From Adlercreutzia rubneri (lineage in GTDB: Bacteria > Actinomycetota > Coriobacteriia > Coriobacteriales > Eggerthellaceae): 64,000 nt of DNA. The DNA lies in contig NZ_WPOO01000001.1 of the NCBI RefSeq assembly GCF_009755265.1, positions 62,001 to 126,000 of the forward strand. Direction: 5' to 3'. The notes below the pieces were generated by a model that saw only the letters and a program-made list of their open reading frames with translations, was not told where the DNA came from and did no database searches. Made by a program: the position numbers and the translations under genes. Position 1 is the first letter of the stretch, and every line of letters begins with the position of its first letter. Positions 43,902-54,954 of this stretch are shown one piece after another.

Positions 43902-45182
43902 TTGAGTGGGACCGCTACCAAAGAGAAGCTGACCGTGCGTCACCTTCTCGTCGTTCTGACGGGCATCATGATCACGTTCGGATGCTCGGCTCTATGCTTC
44001 TCCACCTGGGGCCTGTTCCAGCCGGTCGTGGCTGAGGGCCTGGGCGTTGAGGTCACCGCGTTCGCCATGTACGTCACCGTTATGTACCTGACCATGACCA
44101 TCGCCTCGCCGTTTGCGGGCAAGCTGCTGCAGACCATGGACATCCGCATCCTTTTGTCCGCCTCCGCCGCCCTCGTGGGCTGCGCCTTTTTGCTGATGAG
44201 CTTCTCGAACACCATCGTGCTGTTCTACGTGGCCGCCGTCATGCTGGGCCTGGGCGAGATCACCATCCTGTGGCTGGCCATCCCCACGCTCATCAACCGC
44301 TGGTTCGTGGAGCGCGCCGGCTTCTTCATCGGGTTGTGCATGGCCTTCACCGGCATCGGCGGCGCCATCTGGTCCGCCGTGTTCACCGCGCTGACCGCCT
44401 CGGGCGTCGACTTCCACACCATCTACCTCATCTGGGGCGTCATCGCGCTCGTCACGAGCCTGCCCTTCACGCTGTTCTGCGTGCGCAACTCGCCCGAGGA
44501 CTGCGGGCTGGCCCCCTACGGCGCCTCCATGCAGAAGGCGGCCTCGGGCGCTGAGGTGGCCGCCAAGCCCTCCGGCCTGTCCGCCGGCTTCGTCATGAAG
44601 ACCCCGATGTTCTACGCCATCTGCATCTTCGCCGGCCTCATCAACATCGCCATCCTCATCGCCATGCAGTTCCCCACCTACACCAAGTCGCTCACCGACG
44701 TAGCCTTCGATGTGGCCGTCGTCGGCGGCGTCATGACCTCGGTCATGATGGTGGGCCAGGCCATCTTCAAGGTGGTCCTGGGAGCGGCGGCCGACAAGAA
44801 CGCCAAGGGCGCCCTCATCTTCGCCTTCGCCGCTGGCGTGGCGGGCATCCTGCTGTGCTGGTTCGGCACCTTCTCCGAGTACGTGATGTACGTGGGCGCC
44901 TTCATCTTCGGTGGCTGCTACGCCACCGCCGTGGTGCTCGTGCCGGTCATCTGCCGCCAGTCCTTCGGCACCCGCGAGTACTCGGTCATCTACTCCCGCG
45001 TCTCCACGGTGTTCAATCTCATCGCCGCCTTCGCCGCTATGATTTGGGCGTGGCTCGGCTCGTCGTTCGGCTTCACCGTCGAGTTCGTCGTGGCGCTGGC
45101 CATGCTTGTGGTCATCCTGCTGCTCGGCCTGTACATCTTCAAGGCCGCCGCCGGCTACAAGAAGGACTGGACGACCGAGTAG
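43902..45182 (+). CDS. MFS transporter, OFA/monocarboxylate type
   Basis: 426 residues with about twelve helices, translated from a TTG six bases after GAGGAGG. The N-terminal half shows ASPFAGKLLQTMDIR in place of the usual motif A loop and a helix with LWLAIPTLINRWF like oxalate/formate and monocarboxylate carriers. A central hydrophilic loop (about 200-225) separates the halves. Upstream dyads shared with the acyl-CoA genes suggest it moves a substrate or product of that pathway. It ends at a strong terminator before the LysR gene. Confidence 0.8.
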   Translation: MSGTATKEKLTVRHLLVVLTGIMITFGCSALCFSTWGLFQPVVAEGLGVEVTAFAMYVTVMYLTMTIASPFAGKLLQTMDIRILLSASAALVGCAFLLMSFSNTIVLFYVAAVMLGLGEITILWLAIPTLINRWFVERAGFFIGLCMAFTGIGGAIWSAVFTALTASGVDFHTIYLIWGVIALVTSLPFTLFCVRNSPEDCGLAPYGASMQKAASGAEVAAKPSGLSAGFVMKTPMFYAICIFAGLINIAILIAMQFPTYTKSLTDVAFDVAVVGGVMTSVMMVGQAIFKVVLGAAADKNAKGALIFAFAAGVAGILLCWFGTFSEYVMYVGAFIFGGCYATAVVLVPVICRQSFGTREYSVIYSRVSTVFNLIAAFAAMIWAWLGSSFGFTVEFVVALAMLVVILLLGLYIFKAAAGYKKDWTTE

Positions 45183-45217
45183 TCCGATCCCTTGAACCGC
45201 TGGCGGCCTTAAACGGG

Positions 45218-45246
45218 AAAGCGGGGAGTGGAGACTCCCCGCTTTT
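45218..45246 (+). terminator. Terminator after the third MFS gene
   Basis: AAAGCGGGGAGT pairs with ACTCCCCGCTTTT around GGAG, ending in TTTT. Confidence 0.9.
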
Positions 45247-45361
45247 CGCACTTATAGGAAATCTTTATGAGCCAAGATGAGTTTGATAAACTACGATCAA
45301 GGTAGAATCGCGCAATCTGAGAACGGGCCGACCAGCCTTACCGTTGCCTTAGGGGGAAACC

Positions 45362-46291
45362 ATGAACCTCTCTCAGCTGAACTACTTCAAGAAGCTCGCC
45401 GAGGTGCTTCACTACACGCGAGCGGCGCAGGAGCTGTTCATCACCCAGCCGACCCTCTCGGGGGCCATCTCGTCTCTGGAGAAGGAATTGGGCGCCCCCT
45501 TGTTCGAGCGCAACGGCCGCTCGGTGCTCCTCACCCCCTACGGCGAGGTGTTCTACGAGCACGTGTACCTCGCCCTGCGCGCCATCGACGACGGCGTGGC
45601 GGCCGTGAGCGCGCGATCCTCCGCCTCGTTCGGCACCGTGAACCTCGGCACCACCTTCACCACCCAGGACCACTACCTGCCGAGCCTCATCCGCGATTTC
45701 GAGGAGGCCTTCGACAAGCGGGTCATCGTGAAGGTGTTCCAGGGCTTCACCAACTACCTCACCGAGCAGCTGCACCGGGGCGCGCTGGACGTGGCCTTCT
45801 GCGGCAAGCGCGACAACGAGCCCGATATCGCGTACTTTCCGGTGAAGCACTACGAGCTGGCCCTCTACGTGCGCGACGACCACCCGCTGGCGTCTGCCGA
45901 CGCGATCACCTTCGCCGAGCTTAACGCCGTCGATCTGCACACCTACCGCCGCGGCACCCCCATCGGCGAGCGCGTGGCGAAGATGCTGGAGGAGGCCGAC
46001 GTGCGGGGCGCCTCCTTGGGCTACGACGACGATGTGTCCATGGGGTCGTTCCTTTCCTACAGCGGCGGCAACGCCGGAGCGCTCATGCTGGACTCGCTGG
46101 GCGCCCAGCTGTTCGGCAACCTGCACCAGGTGCGCGTCGAGGGCGTCCCCGAGCACTTTTACACGGTGTACATGGCCCACCACAAGAAGCACGTGCACTC
46201 GAGGGCCGTCACCGACTTCATCGACTTCGTCAAGGCCCATCCGGGCAACGATCTCATCGGCCAGGTGCTGCCGGAGGCGGTAGCGGAGTAG
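45362..46291 (+). CDS. LysR-type transcriptional regulator
   Basis: 309 residues, ribosome site AGGGGGA. Residues 1-60 are the LysR helix-turn-helix (LHYTRAAQELFITQPTLSGAI, FERNGRSVLLT). The effector domain starts near residue 90 (GTVNLGTTFTTQDHYLPSL). It is the last gene of the catabolic island and borders the translation operon. TAGAAT at 45303-45308 is a possible -10. LysR proteins normally act on adjacent or divergent genes; here the upstream neighbour is the MFS gene in the same direction, so its target is not obvious from position. Confidence 0.85.
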   Translation: MNLSQLNYFKKLAEVLHYTRAAQELFITQPTLSGAISSLEKELGAPLFERNGRSVLLTPYGEVFYEHVYLALRAIDDGVAAVSARSSASFGTVNLGTTFTTQDHYLPSLIRDFEEAFDKRVIVKVFQGFTNYLTEQLHRGALDVAFCGKRDNEPDIAYFPVKHYELALYVRDDHPLASADAITFAELNAVDLHTYRRGTPIGERVAKMLEEADVRGASLGYDDDVSMGSFLSYSGGNAGALMLDSLGAQLFGNLHQVRVEGVPEHFYTVYMAHHKKHVHSRAVTDFIDFVKAHPGNDLIGQVLPEAVAE

Positions 46292-46334
46292 GGAACGAGC
46301 CGATCGATCGAGACGGTCTTGCGGCGGTCGCGTA

Positions 46335-46422
46335 GCTGCCCGGCCGTCCGATTGCTCGACCGCCCAGCTGCCCGATTGTCCGGCTGCCCAGCCGCCCGGC
46401 CGCCCGGCCGTCCGACTGCCGC
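46335..46422. repeat. Degenerate 8-bp tandem repeat, 11 units
   Basis: Units read GCTGCCCG, GCCGTCCG, ATTGCTCG, ACCGCCCA, GCTGCCCG, ATTGTCCG, GCTGCCCA, GCCGCCCG twice, GCCGTCCG and ACTGCCGC. The consensus is RYYGYYCR, with nearly all changes being transitions. It begins 44 bases after the LysR stop and precedes the rimP leader. Confidence 0.85.
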
Positions 46423-46439
46423 CTGTGGTCATTTTGCGC

Positions 46440-46638
46440 CGTGTGCGGCCATTTGTTGCAGGAAGGTGGTAAAGCGCCGTTCGTTGTGGTATAAATGCGT
46501 CTGCTGTGCAGATCGGCTGCACGGACATACTTTCGCTTCTGGAGAAAGTGGGACTTTTCCCGCTTTCTTTTGTTGTAGGGGGCTTTTTGCGGCCCGGAAA
46601 GTATGGGAGCGTAGGCAACGGAAAAGGAGGCAGATGCG
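46440..46638 (+). promoter_or_regulatory. Leader of the rimP-nusA operon with terminator-like attenuator
   Basis: TATAAA near 46491 may be the -10. Two hairpins follow: GTGCAG/CTGCAC (46506-46522) and GAAAGTGGG/CCCGCTTTC (46544-46567), the latter followed by TTTTGTTGT, a classic terminator shape. Since rimP and nusA lie just downstream, the structure could attenuate the operon, possibly through NusA itself. The rest of the 46292-46638 gap is the 8-bp repeat. Confidence 0.55.
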
Positions 46639-47112
46639 GTGCTGACGGCCAAGGAGAAATCGCTTCTTTCCGCCCTGGAGCCCCGAGCGGCCTCCGAGGG
46701 CGTCGAGATCGTCACGCTGGAGATCGTTGGCTCGAAGAAGGCGCCGACCATTCGCGTCTACATTGATGCCGAGGGCGGCATCAGCTTCGACGAGCTGGCC
46801 CGCACCCAGGCCTGGGTCGGGGACGTCATGGACGAGCTGGATCCGTTCCCCGGCGCCTACATGCTGGAGGTGTCCTCTCCGGGCATCGACCGGCCGCTGC
46901 GCACGCCGGAGCACTTCGCGCGCTTCGCCGGCGAGACGGTGACGGTGAAGACGGCCGGCCCGGTAGACGGCCGCAGCTCGTTTTCCGGCGAGCTTCTCGG
47001 CTTCGAGGACGGCTGCGTCGTTGTGGCTGTAGACGGCGCCGACACCTTCCGCATTCCGTACGACAACATCAAAAAGGCCCGCGTAAAGGGCACCATCGAC
47101 TTCAGCGCCTAG
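46639..47112 (+). CDS. rimP: Ribosome maturation factor RimP
   Basis: 157 residues from a GTG, AAAGGAGG eight bases upstream. Family features are VEIVTLEIVGSKKAPTIRVYID near residues 17-38 (two-domain alpha/beta then SH3), GDVMDELDPFPGAYMLEVSSPGIDRPL near 60-85 and a final DNIKKARVKGTIDF. RimP assists 30S subunit assembly. It is first in the conserved nusA-infB operon, preceded by an attenuator-like leader. Confidence 0.9.
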   Translation: MLTAKEKSLLSALEPRAASEGVEIVTLEIVGSKKAPTIRVYIDAEGGISFDELARTQAWVGDVMDELDPFPGAYMLEVSSPGIDRPLRTPEHFARFAGETVTVKTAGPVDGRSSFSGELLGFEDGCVVVAVDGADTFRIPYDNIKKARVKGTIDFSA

Positions 47113-47128
47113 GGAAAGGATTAGATAC

Positions 47129-48334
47129 GTGGCAACTTCAGAACTGATCGAGGCCTTGCAGGCACTGGCCCACGAGCGCAAGATCGACGAGTTCTACCTC
47201 ATCGAGCGCTTGGAGCAGTCTCTGGCGAAGAGCTACGAGCGCATCCTCGATCTGGAATGGGACGCTCGCGTGACCATCGATCGCCAGACCGGCAAGATCT
47301 ACGTCTACGAGCTCGTGCCCGTGGGCGAGCCCGACGAGGAGACCGGCGAGTACAGCGAGTTCGAGGAGCGCGACGTCACCCCCGACGACGTGAGCCGCAT
47401 CGCCGCCCAGAACGCCAAGGGCGTCATCTCCTCGCTCGTGCGCGAGGCCGGGCGCCAGTCCATCTACGACGAGTTCCGTGGCCGCGTGGGCGACTTGGTC
47501 ACGGGCACCGTGCTGCAGGGCACGCCGGACTTCACCATCATCAAGATCCGCGAGGGCGTCGAGGCGGAGCTGCCCCATTACGACGCCAAGCGCAACCCCG
47601 GCGAGCGCAACGAGCGCCCGGCCAACGAGCACTACCGCCACAACCAGCGCCTGAAGGTGCTCATCATCGAGGTGCGCAACCCCAACGCCGACGCGCCCCG
47701 CGCTCGCGGCGAGCAGGCGCGCCCGGCCATCGTCGTCTCCCGCACCCACCCCGACCTCATCCGCCGTCTCTTCGAGATCGAGGTGCCGGAGATTTACGAG
47801 GGGGTCGTGGAGATCAAGTCCGTGGCCCGCGAGCCCGGCGCCCGTTCCAAGGTGGCCGTGTTCTCCCGCGAGGCGAACCTGGATCCGGTGGGCGCCTGCG
47901 TGGGGCCGAAGGGCTCCCGCGTGCGCATGGTGGTCGAGGAGCTGCGCAACGAGCGCGTCGACGTCATCCAGTGGAGCCCCGACCCGGCGGTCTACGTGGC
48001 CAACGCCCTGTCGCCGGCGAAGGTGAGCCACGTGAGCATCGACGAGGACAACAACTATGCCACGGTCATCGTGCCCGACGACCAGCTGTCGCTGGCCATC
48101 GGCAAGGAGGGGCAGAACGCTCGCTTGGCCGCCCGCCTCACCGGCTGGCACATCGACATCAAGCCCCAGAGCTTCCAGGGCGCGTCTTTGGTCGATGTCG
48201 AGATGGACGACGAGGTGGAGGAGGACGACGGCTTCTGCATCTTCGTCGACGAGGACGGCAACCGCTGCCGCAACCACGCCCGACCGAACAGCCAGTACTG
48301 CGGCGTCCATGCCGATGCCGAGGCAGAGGCCTAA
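47129..48334 (+). CDS. nusA: Transcription factor NusA with a C-terminal Cys/His tail
   Basis: 401 residues, GTG start after GGAAAGGA. The N-terminal RNA-polymerase-binding domain is residues 1-130, S1 about 135-200, and two KH domains about 205-345 (VGPKGSRVRMV, IGKEGQNARLAARL). After the KH domains an acidic linker leads to a tail with C-x9-C-x10-C-x2-H (FCIFVDEDGNRC, YCGVHAD), the spacing of a small zinc site. That tail is not part of the standard NusA fold. NusA controls pausing, termination and antitermination. Confidence 0.9.
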   Translation: MATSELIEALQALAHERKIDEFYLIERLEQSLAKSYERILDLEWDARVTIDRQTGKIYVYELVPVGEPDEETGEYSEFEERDVTPDDVSRIAAQNAKGVISSLVREAGRQSIYDEFRGRVGDLVTGTVLQGTPDFTIIKIREGVEAELPHYDAKRNPGERNERPANEHYRHNQRLKVLIIEVRNPNADAPRARGEQARPAIVVSRTHPDLIRRLFEIEVPEIYEGVVEIKSVAREPGARSKVAVFSREANLDPVGACVGPKGSRVRMVVEELRNERVDVIQWSPDPAVYVANALSPAKVSHVSIDEDNNYATVIVPDDQLSLAIGKEGQNARLAARLTGWHIDIKPQSFQGASLVDVEMDDEVEEDDGFCIFVDEDGNRCRNHARPNSQYCGVHADAEAEA

Positions 48335-48347
48335 GGGGTAGAACCTG

Positions 48348-48638
48348 ATGGCAGCACAGACGACAAAGCGCCAGCGCACCTGCATCGGCTGCGGCGCGAC
48401 CCTTGGGAAGGGCGCGCTTCACCGCATCGTGCGCAACGGCGAGGGCCTTGTGAGCTTCGACCCTACGGGCCGCCTCGCCGGCCGTGGCGCCTACGTCTGC
48501 TCTGAGGACTGCCTCGCCGCGGCGAGAAAGACTAGGAAGCTTGAGCGCGCCCTGCGCTGCAAAGTGACCGACGAAGATTACGAGCGCGTTCTTCGCGAGC
48601 TCGCCCTCGCCGAGGCACCGGGAAAGAATGAGGAGTGA
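48348..48638 (+). CDS. rnpM: YlxR/RnpM family RNA-binding protein
   Basis: 96 residues of the DUF448/YlxR family, with the N-terminal RTCIGCGATLGKGALHRIVR and the GRGAYVCSEDCL loop, both typical. In Bacillus this protein (RnpM) binds and modulates RNase P RNA. The usual position between nusA and infB is kept, 13 bases after nusA and three before infB. Confidence 0.9.
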   Translation: MAAQTTKRQRTCIGCGATLGKGALHRIVRNGEGLVSFDPTGRLAGRGAYVCSEDCLAAARKTRKLERALRCKVTDEDYERVLRELALAEAPGKNEE

Positions 48639-48641
48639 TAT

Positions 48642-51350
<2,709 letters not shown>

Positions 51351-51361
51351 CTCGACTGTCC

Positions 51362-51481
51362 GGCGTCGAGGAAGCCCCGCATCCCCGTGCTCAAGCAATG
51401 GCTCGCTCGGCGGAACAGTCCACTGGACTGTTCCGTTCGCTGCGCAACCTGCGCGCGGGGACACGGGGCTTCCTCGACGCC
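51362..51481. repeat. Family B structured repeat, copy B2
   Basis: 120 bp between infB and rbfA. Outer arms GGCGTCGAGGAAGCCCC (51362-51378) and its exact complement (51465-51481) pair at all 17 positions; CCCCG pairs with CGGGG inside, and GGAACAGTCCA with TGGACTGTTCC-side bases form the centre. Unpaired conserved parts match copy B1. A -10-like TATACT for rbfA lies beyond it at 51540-51545. Confidence 0.8.
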
Positions 51482-51582
51482 TACCGTTACAGTTTTGCTT
51501 AGTTTTCCACGACTGGTGCATGGCTCTTGGTTTCAACTCTATACTAAAACTATCTGTCCGCCTCGATTGAGGAGATGACGTC

Positions 51583-51972
51583 ATGAAGCAGAGCGCTTCC
51601 AACCGCAAGGTCAACGAGCAGGCCCGCGAGGTGATCGCGAGCATCCTTCTGTTCGACGTGTCCGATCCGCGCCTCCATTTGGTCACCATCACCGGCTGTG
51701 AGGTCAGCTACGACCGTTCCGTCTGCAACGTCTACTACACCACCGACCCCGAGCGCTACGCCGGCGCCCAGGCCGCCTTCGAGGCCGCCGCGGGCCACAT
51801 CCGTTCTCTCATGGCCAAGAAGCTCTCCTGGCGCGTAGCGCCGGAGCTGCGCTTCTACGTGGACACGTCGGTCGATCAGGCAGAGGCCATCTCCCAGGCG
51901 CTGAATTCTGAGCGCGAGCATCAGGAGAAGCGCATCGAGGAGGAGATCATCGGGGAAGATCGGGAGTACTAG
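51583..51972 (+). CDS. rbfA: Ribosome-binding factor A
   Basis: 129 residues. The KH-type fold of RbfA is indicated by NEQAREVIASILLFDVSDPRL near residues 8-28 and SVCNVYYTTD near 45. GAGGAG precedes the ATG by eight bases. RbfA assists 16S rRNA 5'-end maturation on the 30S subunit. It is separated from infB by 232 bases holding repeat B2, so it may have its own promoter. Confidence 0.9.
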   Translation: MKQSASNRKVNEQAREVIASILLFDVSDPRLHLVTITGCEVSYDRSVCNVYYTTDPERYAGAQAAFEAAAGHIRSLMAKKLSWRVAPELRFYVDTSVDQAEAISQALNSEREHQEKRIEEEIIGEDREY

Positions 51973-51976
51973 TTTC

Positions 51977-52984
51977 ATGACGGTGACGCCCCAGACCAAC
52001 ACGACGCTTTCCGAGATCGCCTCCGCGCTCGCCGAGCGCGACCACTTCGTCATCGGAGGCCATGTGAGCCCCGACGGTGACTGCCTTGGTTCGGCGCTGG
52101 GGCTCGCCTGGGCCCTCCGGCAGTTGGGCAAGCAGGTCGCGTGCGTGCTTGCCCGCGACGAGGAGCCGCCGAGCGACCTCATGTTTCTGCCCGGCGCCGA
52201 CGGGCTCGTTCCCGCCGCGGGCTTCGAAGGGCCCTGCGAGTGCTTCATCGCCGTGGACGTGCCCACGCCGGAGCGACTCGGCGACGGGGCGCGCCTGCAC
52301 GAGGCGGCGCCCTTCACCGTTACGGTGGATCATCACGCCGTGCCGCGGGCCATGAGCGACCTCAGCTACACGGATCCGGACGCCGCCTCCACGTCACTGC
52401 TTATCTGGGAGCTGGCGGCGTGCTTGGGCGCCGATCGCGAGCGCCTCATCGCCACCTGCTGCTACACCGGTCTCATGACCGACACCGGCCGCTTCCAGCA
52501 CGGCAACACCGATGCTGCCGCGTTCAAGGGGGCGTGCGAAATGGTCGCCGCCGGCGCGCGGCCCGGGGATATCGCCCGGGAGTTCTATCAGAACCGCAGT
52601 CTCGCCTCTATCGAGCTGGAGGGGCGCACGGTGGGCCATATGAGCCTGTCCGGCGACGGCGAGGCGGTGCTCTCGTGGCTCTCGCTCGCCGATTTCGCCG
52701 AGTGCGGGGCCGTGAAGGCCGATGCCGAGCCCATGATCGATCTTTTGCGCTCCCTGCGCGGCGTGCGCGTTGCCTGCATGCTGCGGGAGCAGGACGGAGA
52801 GGTGCGCGGCAGCTTCCGTTCCAAGGACGACACCGACGTGGCCGCCATCGCCGGCGAGTTCGGCGGCGGCGGACATAAGGCCGCGGCTGGATTTACCATT
52901 CACGACGATTTGCGCGGGGCCGTGAAGACCGTCGCGCGCCGTTTGGGCATCGAGAGCCCGACCTTGCCGGAGGAGCGTCTGTGA
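51977..52984 (+). CDS. nrnA: DHH/DHHA1 phosphoesterase, NrnA-like
   Basis: 335 residues. DHH-family motifs are GGHVSPDGDCLGSALGLAWAL near residues 25-45 (shortened), VDVPTPERLGD near 95, VDHHAVP near 118 and TDTGRFQHGNT near 165; the DHHA1 motif GGGGHKAAAGF is near 300. Such enzymes degrade nanoRNA and pAp, or c-di-AMP. pAp removal would suit a cell with heavy CoA turnover, but the gene sits in its usual place between rbfA and truB. The stop overlaps truB. Confidence 0.85.
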   Translation: MTVTPQTNTTLSEIASALAERDHFVIGGHVSPDGDCLGSALGLAWALRQLGKQVACVLARDEEPPSDLMFLPGADGLVPAAGFEGPCECFIAVDVPTPERLGDGARLHEAAPFTVTVDHHAVPRAMSDLSYTDPDAASTSLLIWELAACLGADRERLIATCCYTGLMTDTGRFQHGNTDAAAFKGACEMVAAGARPGDIAREFYQNRSLASIELEGRTVGHMSLSGDGEAVLSWLSLADFAECGAVKADAEPMIDLLRSLRGVRVACMLREQDGEVRGSFRSKDDTDVAAIAGEFGGGGHKAAAGFTIHDDLRGAVKTVARRLGIESPTLPEERL

Positions 52985-53997
52985 AGCGGGGGACGACCGA
53001 TCTGTGCCTCGTGCTGGCCGTGGATAAGCCGAGCGGTATGACCTCCCACGACGTGGTGAGCCGCGCCCGGCGCATCTTCGGCGAGAAGCGCATCGGGCAC
53101 ACGGGCACTTTAGATCCACTCGCCTCGGGGGTGCTGCCCCTGTGCGTGGGGCCGGCCACCCGGCTCGATCAGTTCCTCACCGGCCACGACAAGTCCTATG
53201 TGGTCTCGGTCGTCTTCGGCGCTGCCACCGATACCGACGACTGCGACGGCGAGGTCATCCGCACGGGCGTTGTGCCCGATGAGGTGTTCGACCCGTTCTT
53301 CGCCAGCGTCTTCGTGGGCGGTTTGGTGGGGAAGTCCAAGCAGCTGCCGCCGGTGTACTCGGCCATCAAGGTGGGGGGAACCAAGGCCTGCGACGCGGCG
53401 CGCAAGGGGCGCGTTATCGATCTGGCGCCGCGCGACATCGAGGTGTACTCCGCCGAGCTTTTGGGCATCGGGGGCGCCGACGGCGCGGAGCCGGCCCGCT
53501 GGGACATCGCGTTCAAGGTGTCGAAGGGCACCTATATCCGCGCGCTCGCCCGCGACATCGGCCATAGCCTGGGGTGCCCCGCCCATGTGGGGGCGCTGCG
53601 CCGCACGGCGGCCGGCGCGATCGGCATCGCCGACTGCGTGACGCTGGAGGTCTTGGAGGAGATGGGGGAGCGCGCCGCTCTGGATCCGCTGAAGGTGCTC
53701 GGCATGCGCTTCATCTACCTCGACGATGCCGCTGCGGCGCGGGTACGCAACGGGAACCCGCTGGACGGGCGCGCCGTGGAGCTCTTCGAGCGCCGCAGCG
53801 TCGATCCGGCGGCGGAGCTGTGCGCCTGCACGGCGGGAGTGCGCCCCAGCTGCGAGGCGCCGCACGATGGCGAGGTCGTGGCCCTTGTCGCCGATAACCG
53901 CATCGTGGCATTATATGAGTATCATGTCGACAAGGGGCGTTTCGCCCCCCGATGCGTGTTTCCAATAGGAGTTTCCCGTGGCTGTAGTGATCTCTAG
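52981..53997 (+). CDS. truB: tRNA pseudouridine(55) synthase TruB
   Basis: 338 residues from a GTG overlapping the nrnA stop (GTGA). Motifs are DKPSGMTSHDVV near residue 17, the catalytic aspartate in GHTGTLDPLASGVLPL near 45, and KGTYIRALARDIG near 185. It isomerises U55 of tRNAs. The C-terminal PUA-like part is present, about residues 230-325. It overlaps ribF by about 20 bases. Confidence 0.92.
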   Translation: MKRGTTDLCLVLAVDKPSGMTSHDVVSRARRIFGEKRIGHTGTLDPLASGVLPLCVGPATRLDQFLTGHDKSYVVSVVFGAATDTDDCDGEVIRTGVVPDEVFDPFFASVFVGGLVGKSKQLPPVYSAIKVGGTKACDAARKGRVIDLAPRDIEVYSAELLGIGGADGAEPARWDIAFKVSKGTYIRALARDIGHSLGCPAHVGALRRTAAGAIGIADCVTLEVLEEMGERAALDPLKVLGMRFIYLDDAAAARVRNGNPLDGRAVELFERRSVDPAAELCACTAGVRPSCEAPHDGEVVALVADNRIVALYEYHVDKGRFAPRCVFPIGVSRGCSDL

Positions 53998-54904
53998 GAA
54001 CGATCCCGCCTTCGACGAGGCCCTGCTCGATCGCGCCTCGGTGGCTTTCGGTGTCTTCGACGGCGTCCACGAGGGACACCGCTTCATCATCGGCGAGGCG
54101 GTGAACACGGCCCGCGAGGAGGGACGTGCGAGCGCCGTCATCACCTTCGATATCGATCCCGACGAGGTGTTCGCGGCTGATCGGCTGAAGAAGCTCATGA
54201 CCAACGAGGCGCGCATCGCCAAGCTGGCCGAGCTGGATGTGGACGCGGTTGTGGTGCTGCCGTTCTCCCGCGAGTTCGCGGCCCAGAGTCCCGAGGATTT
54301 CCTTAACGCCTGCTTTGGCGGCGGCGTGCCGAGCCACATCCACATCGGCAGCGATTTCCATTTCGGTCGCAAGGCCGCGGGCAATGTGGAGAGCTTGCGC
54401 GCATGGGGCGCCGAGCGCGGCATGGAGGTGCACGGCCACGAGCTGGTCGCCGAGGGCGGCCGCCCCGTGACGGCCACGCGCATCCGCGGCCTTCTGTCCG
54501 AGGGCCGCGCCCGCGAGGCGGCCGACCTTCTGGGGCGCCCCTATACTCTGGAGGGAACCGTGCGCCCGGGCCGCGGCGAGGGCCGCGACTTCGGCTTCGC
54601 CACGGCGAATTTGGAGGTGCCGCCGGAGCTTCTGGCCATCGGAGAGGGCGTCTACGCCTGCTACGCCGTGGTGGACGGCGTCCGCTACAAGGCCGCCGTG
54701 AACGTGGGCATCCCCGCCACCTTCGCCGACACCGCCAAGGAGAACATCGAGGTGCATATCCTCGACTTCGACCAGGACATCTACGGCCAGCCCATCGAGG
54801 TGGAGTTCGTGGAGTGGCTGCGCCCCATGCGCGTCTTCGATTCCACCGACGAGCTCATCGCCACTGTCCAATCCAACATCGCCTGGGTGCGCGAGAACCT
54901 GTAG
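53978..54904 (+). CDS. ribF: Bifunctional riboflavin kinase / FAD synthetase
   Basis: 308 residues, GTG start after AGGAG. The nucleotidyltransferase domain has FGVFDGVHEGHRFII near residues 23-37 and VTATRIRGLLSEGR near 165; the kinase domain has GRGEGRDFGFATANL near 198 and GVYACYAVVDG near 225. It makes FMN and FAD, which the window's many flavoproteins need, though this is the gene's usual location after truB. Confidence 0.92.
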   Translation: MAVVISRNDPAFDEALLDRASVAFGVFDGVHEGHRFIIGEAVNTAREEGRASAVITFDIDPDEVFAADRLKKLMTNEARIAKLAELDVDAVVVLPFSREFAAQSPEDFLNACFGGGVPSHIHIGSDFHFGRKAAGNVESLRAWGAERGMEVHGHELVAEGGRPVTATRIRGLLSEGRAREAADLLGRPYTLEGTVRPGRGEGRDFGFATANLEVPPELLAIGEGVYACYAVVDGVRYKAAVNVGIPATFADTAKENIEVHILDFDQDIYGQPIEVEFVEWLRPMRVFDSTDELIATVQSNIAWVRENL

Positions 54905-54954
54905 GGGGCTTTCGCGATCTCGGGCTGAAGCCGGGGCTAGGCAGGCGCGAGCTG

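Noticed and set aside
46335..46422. CRISPR-like array
   Set aside because: Units are only 8 bp and contiguous, with no spacers and no cas genes.
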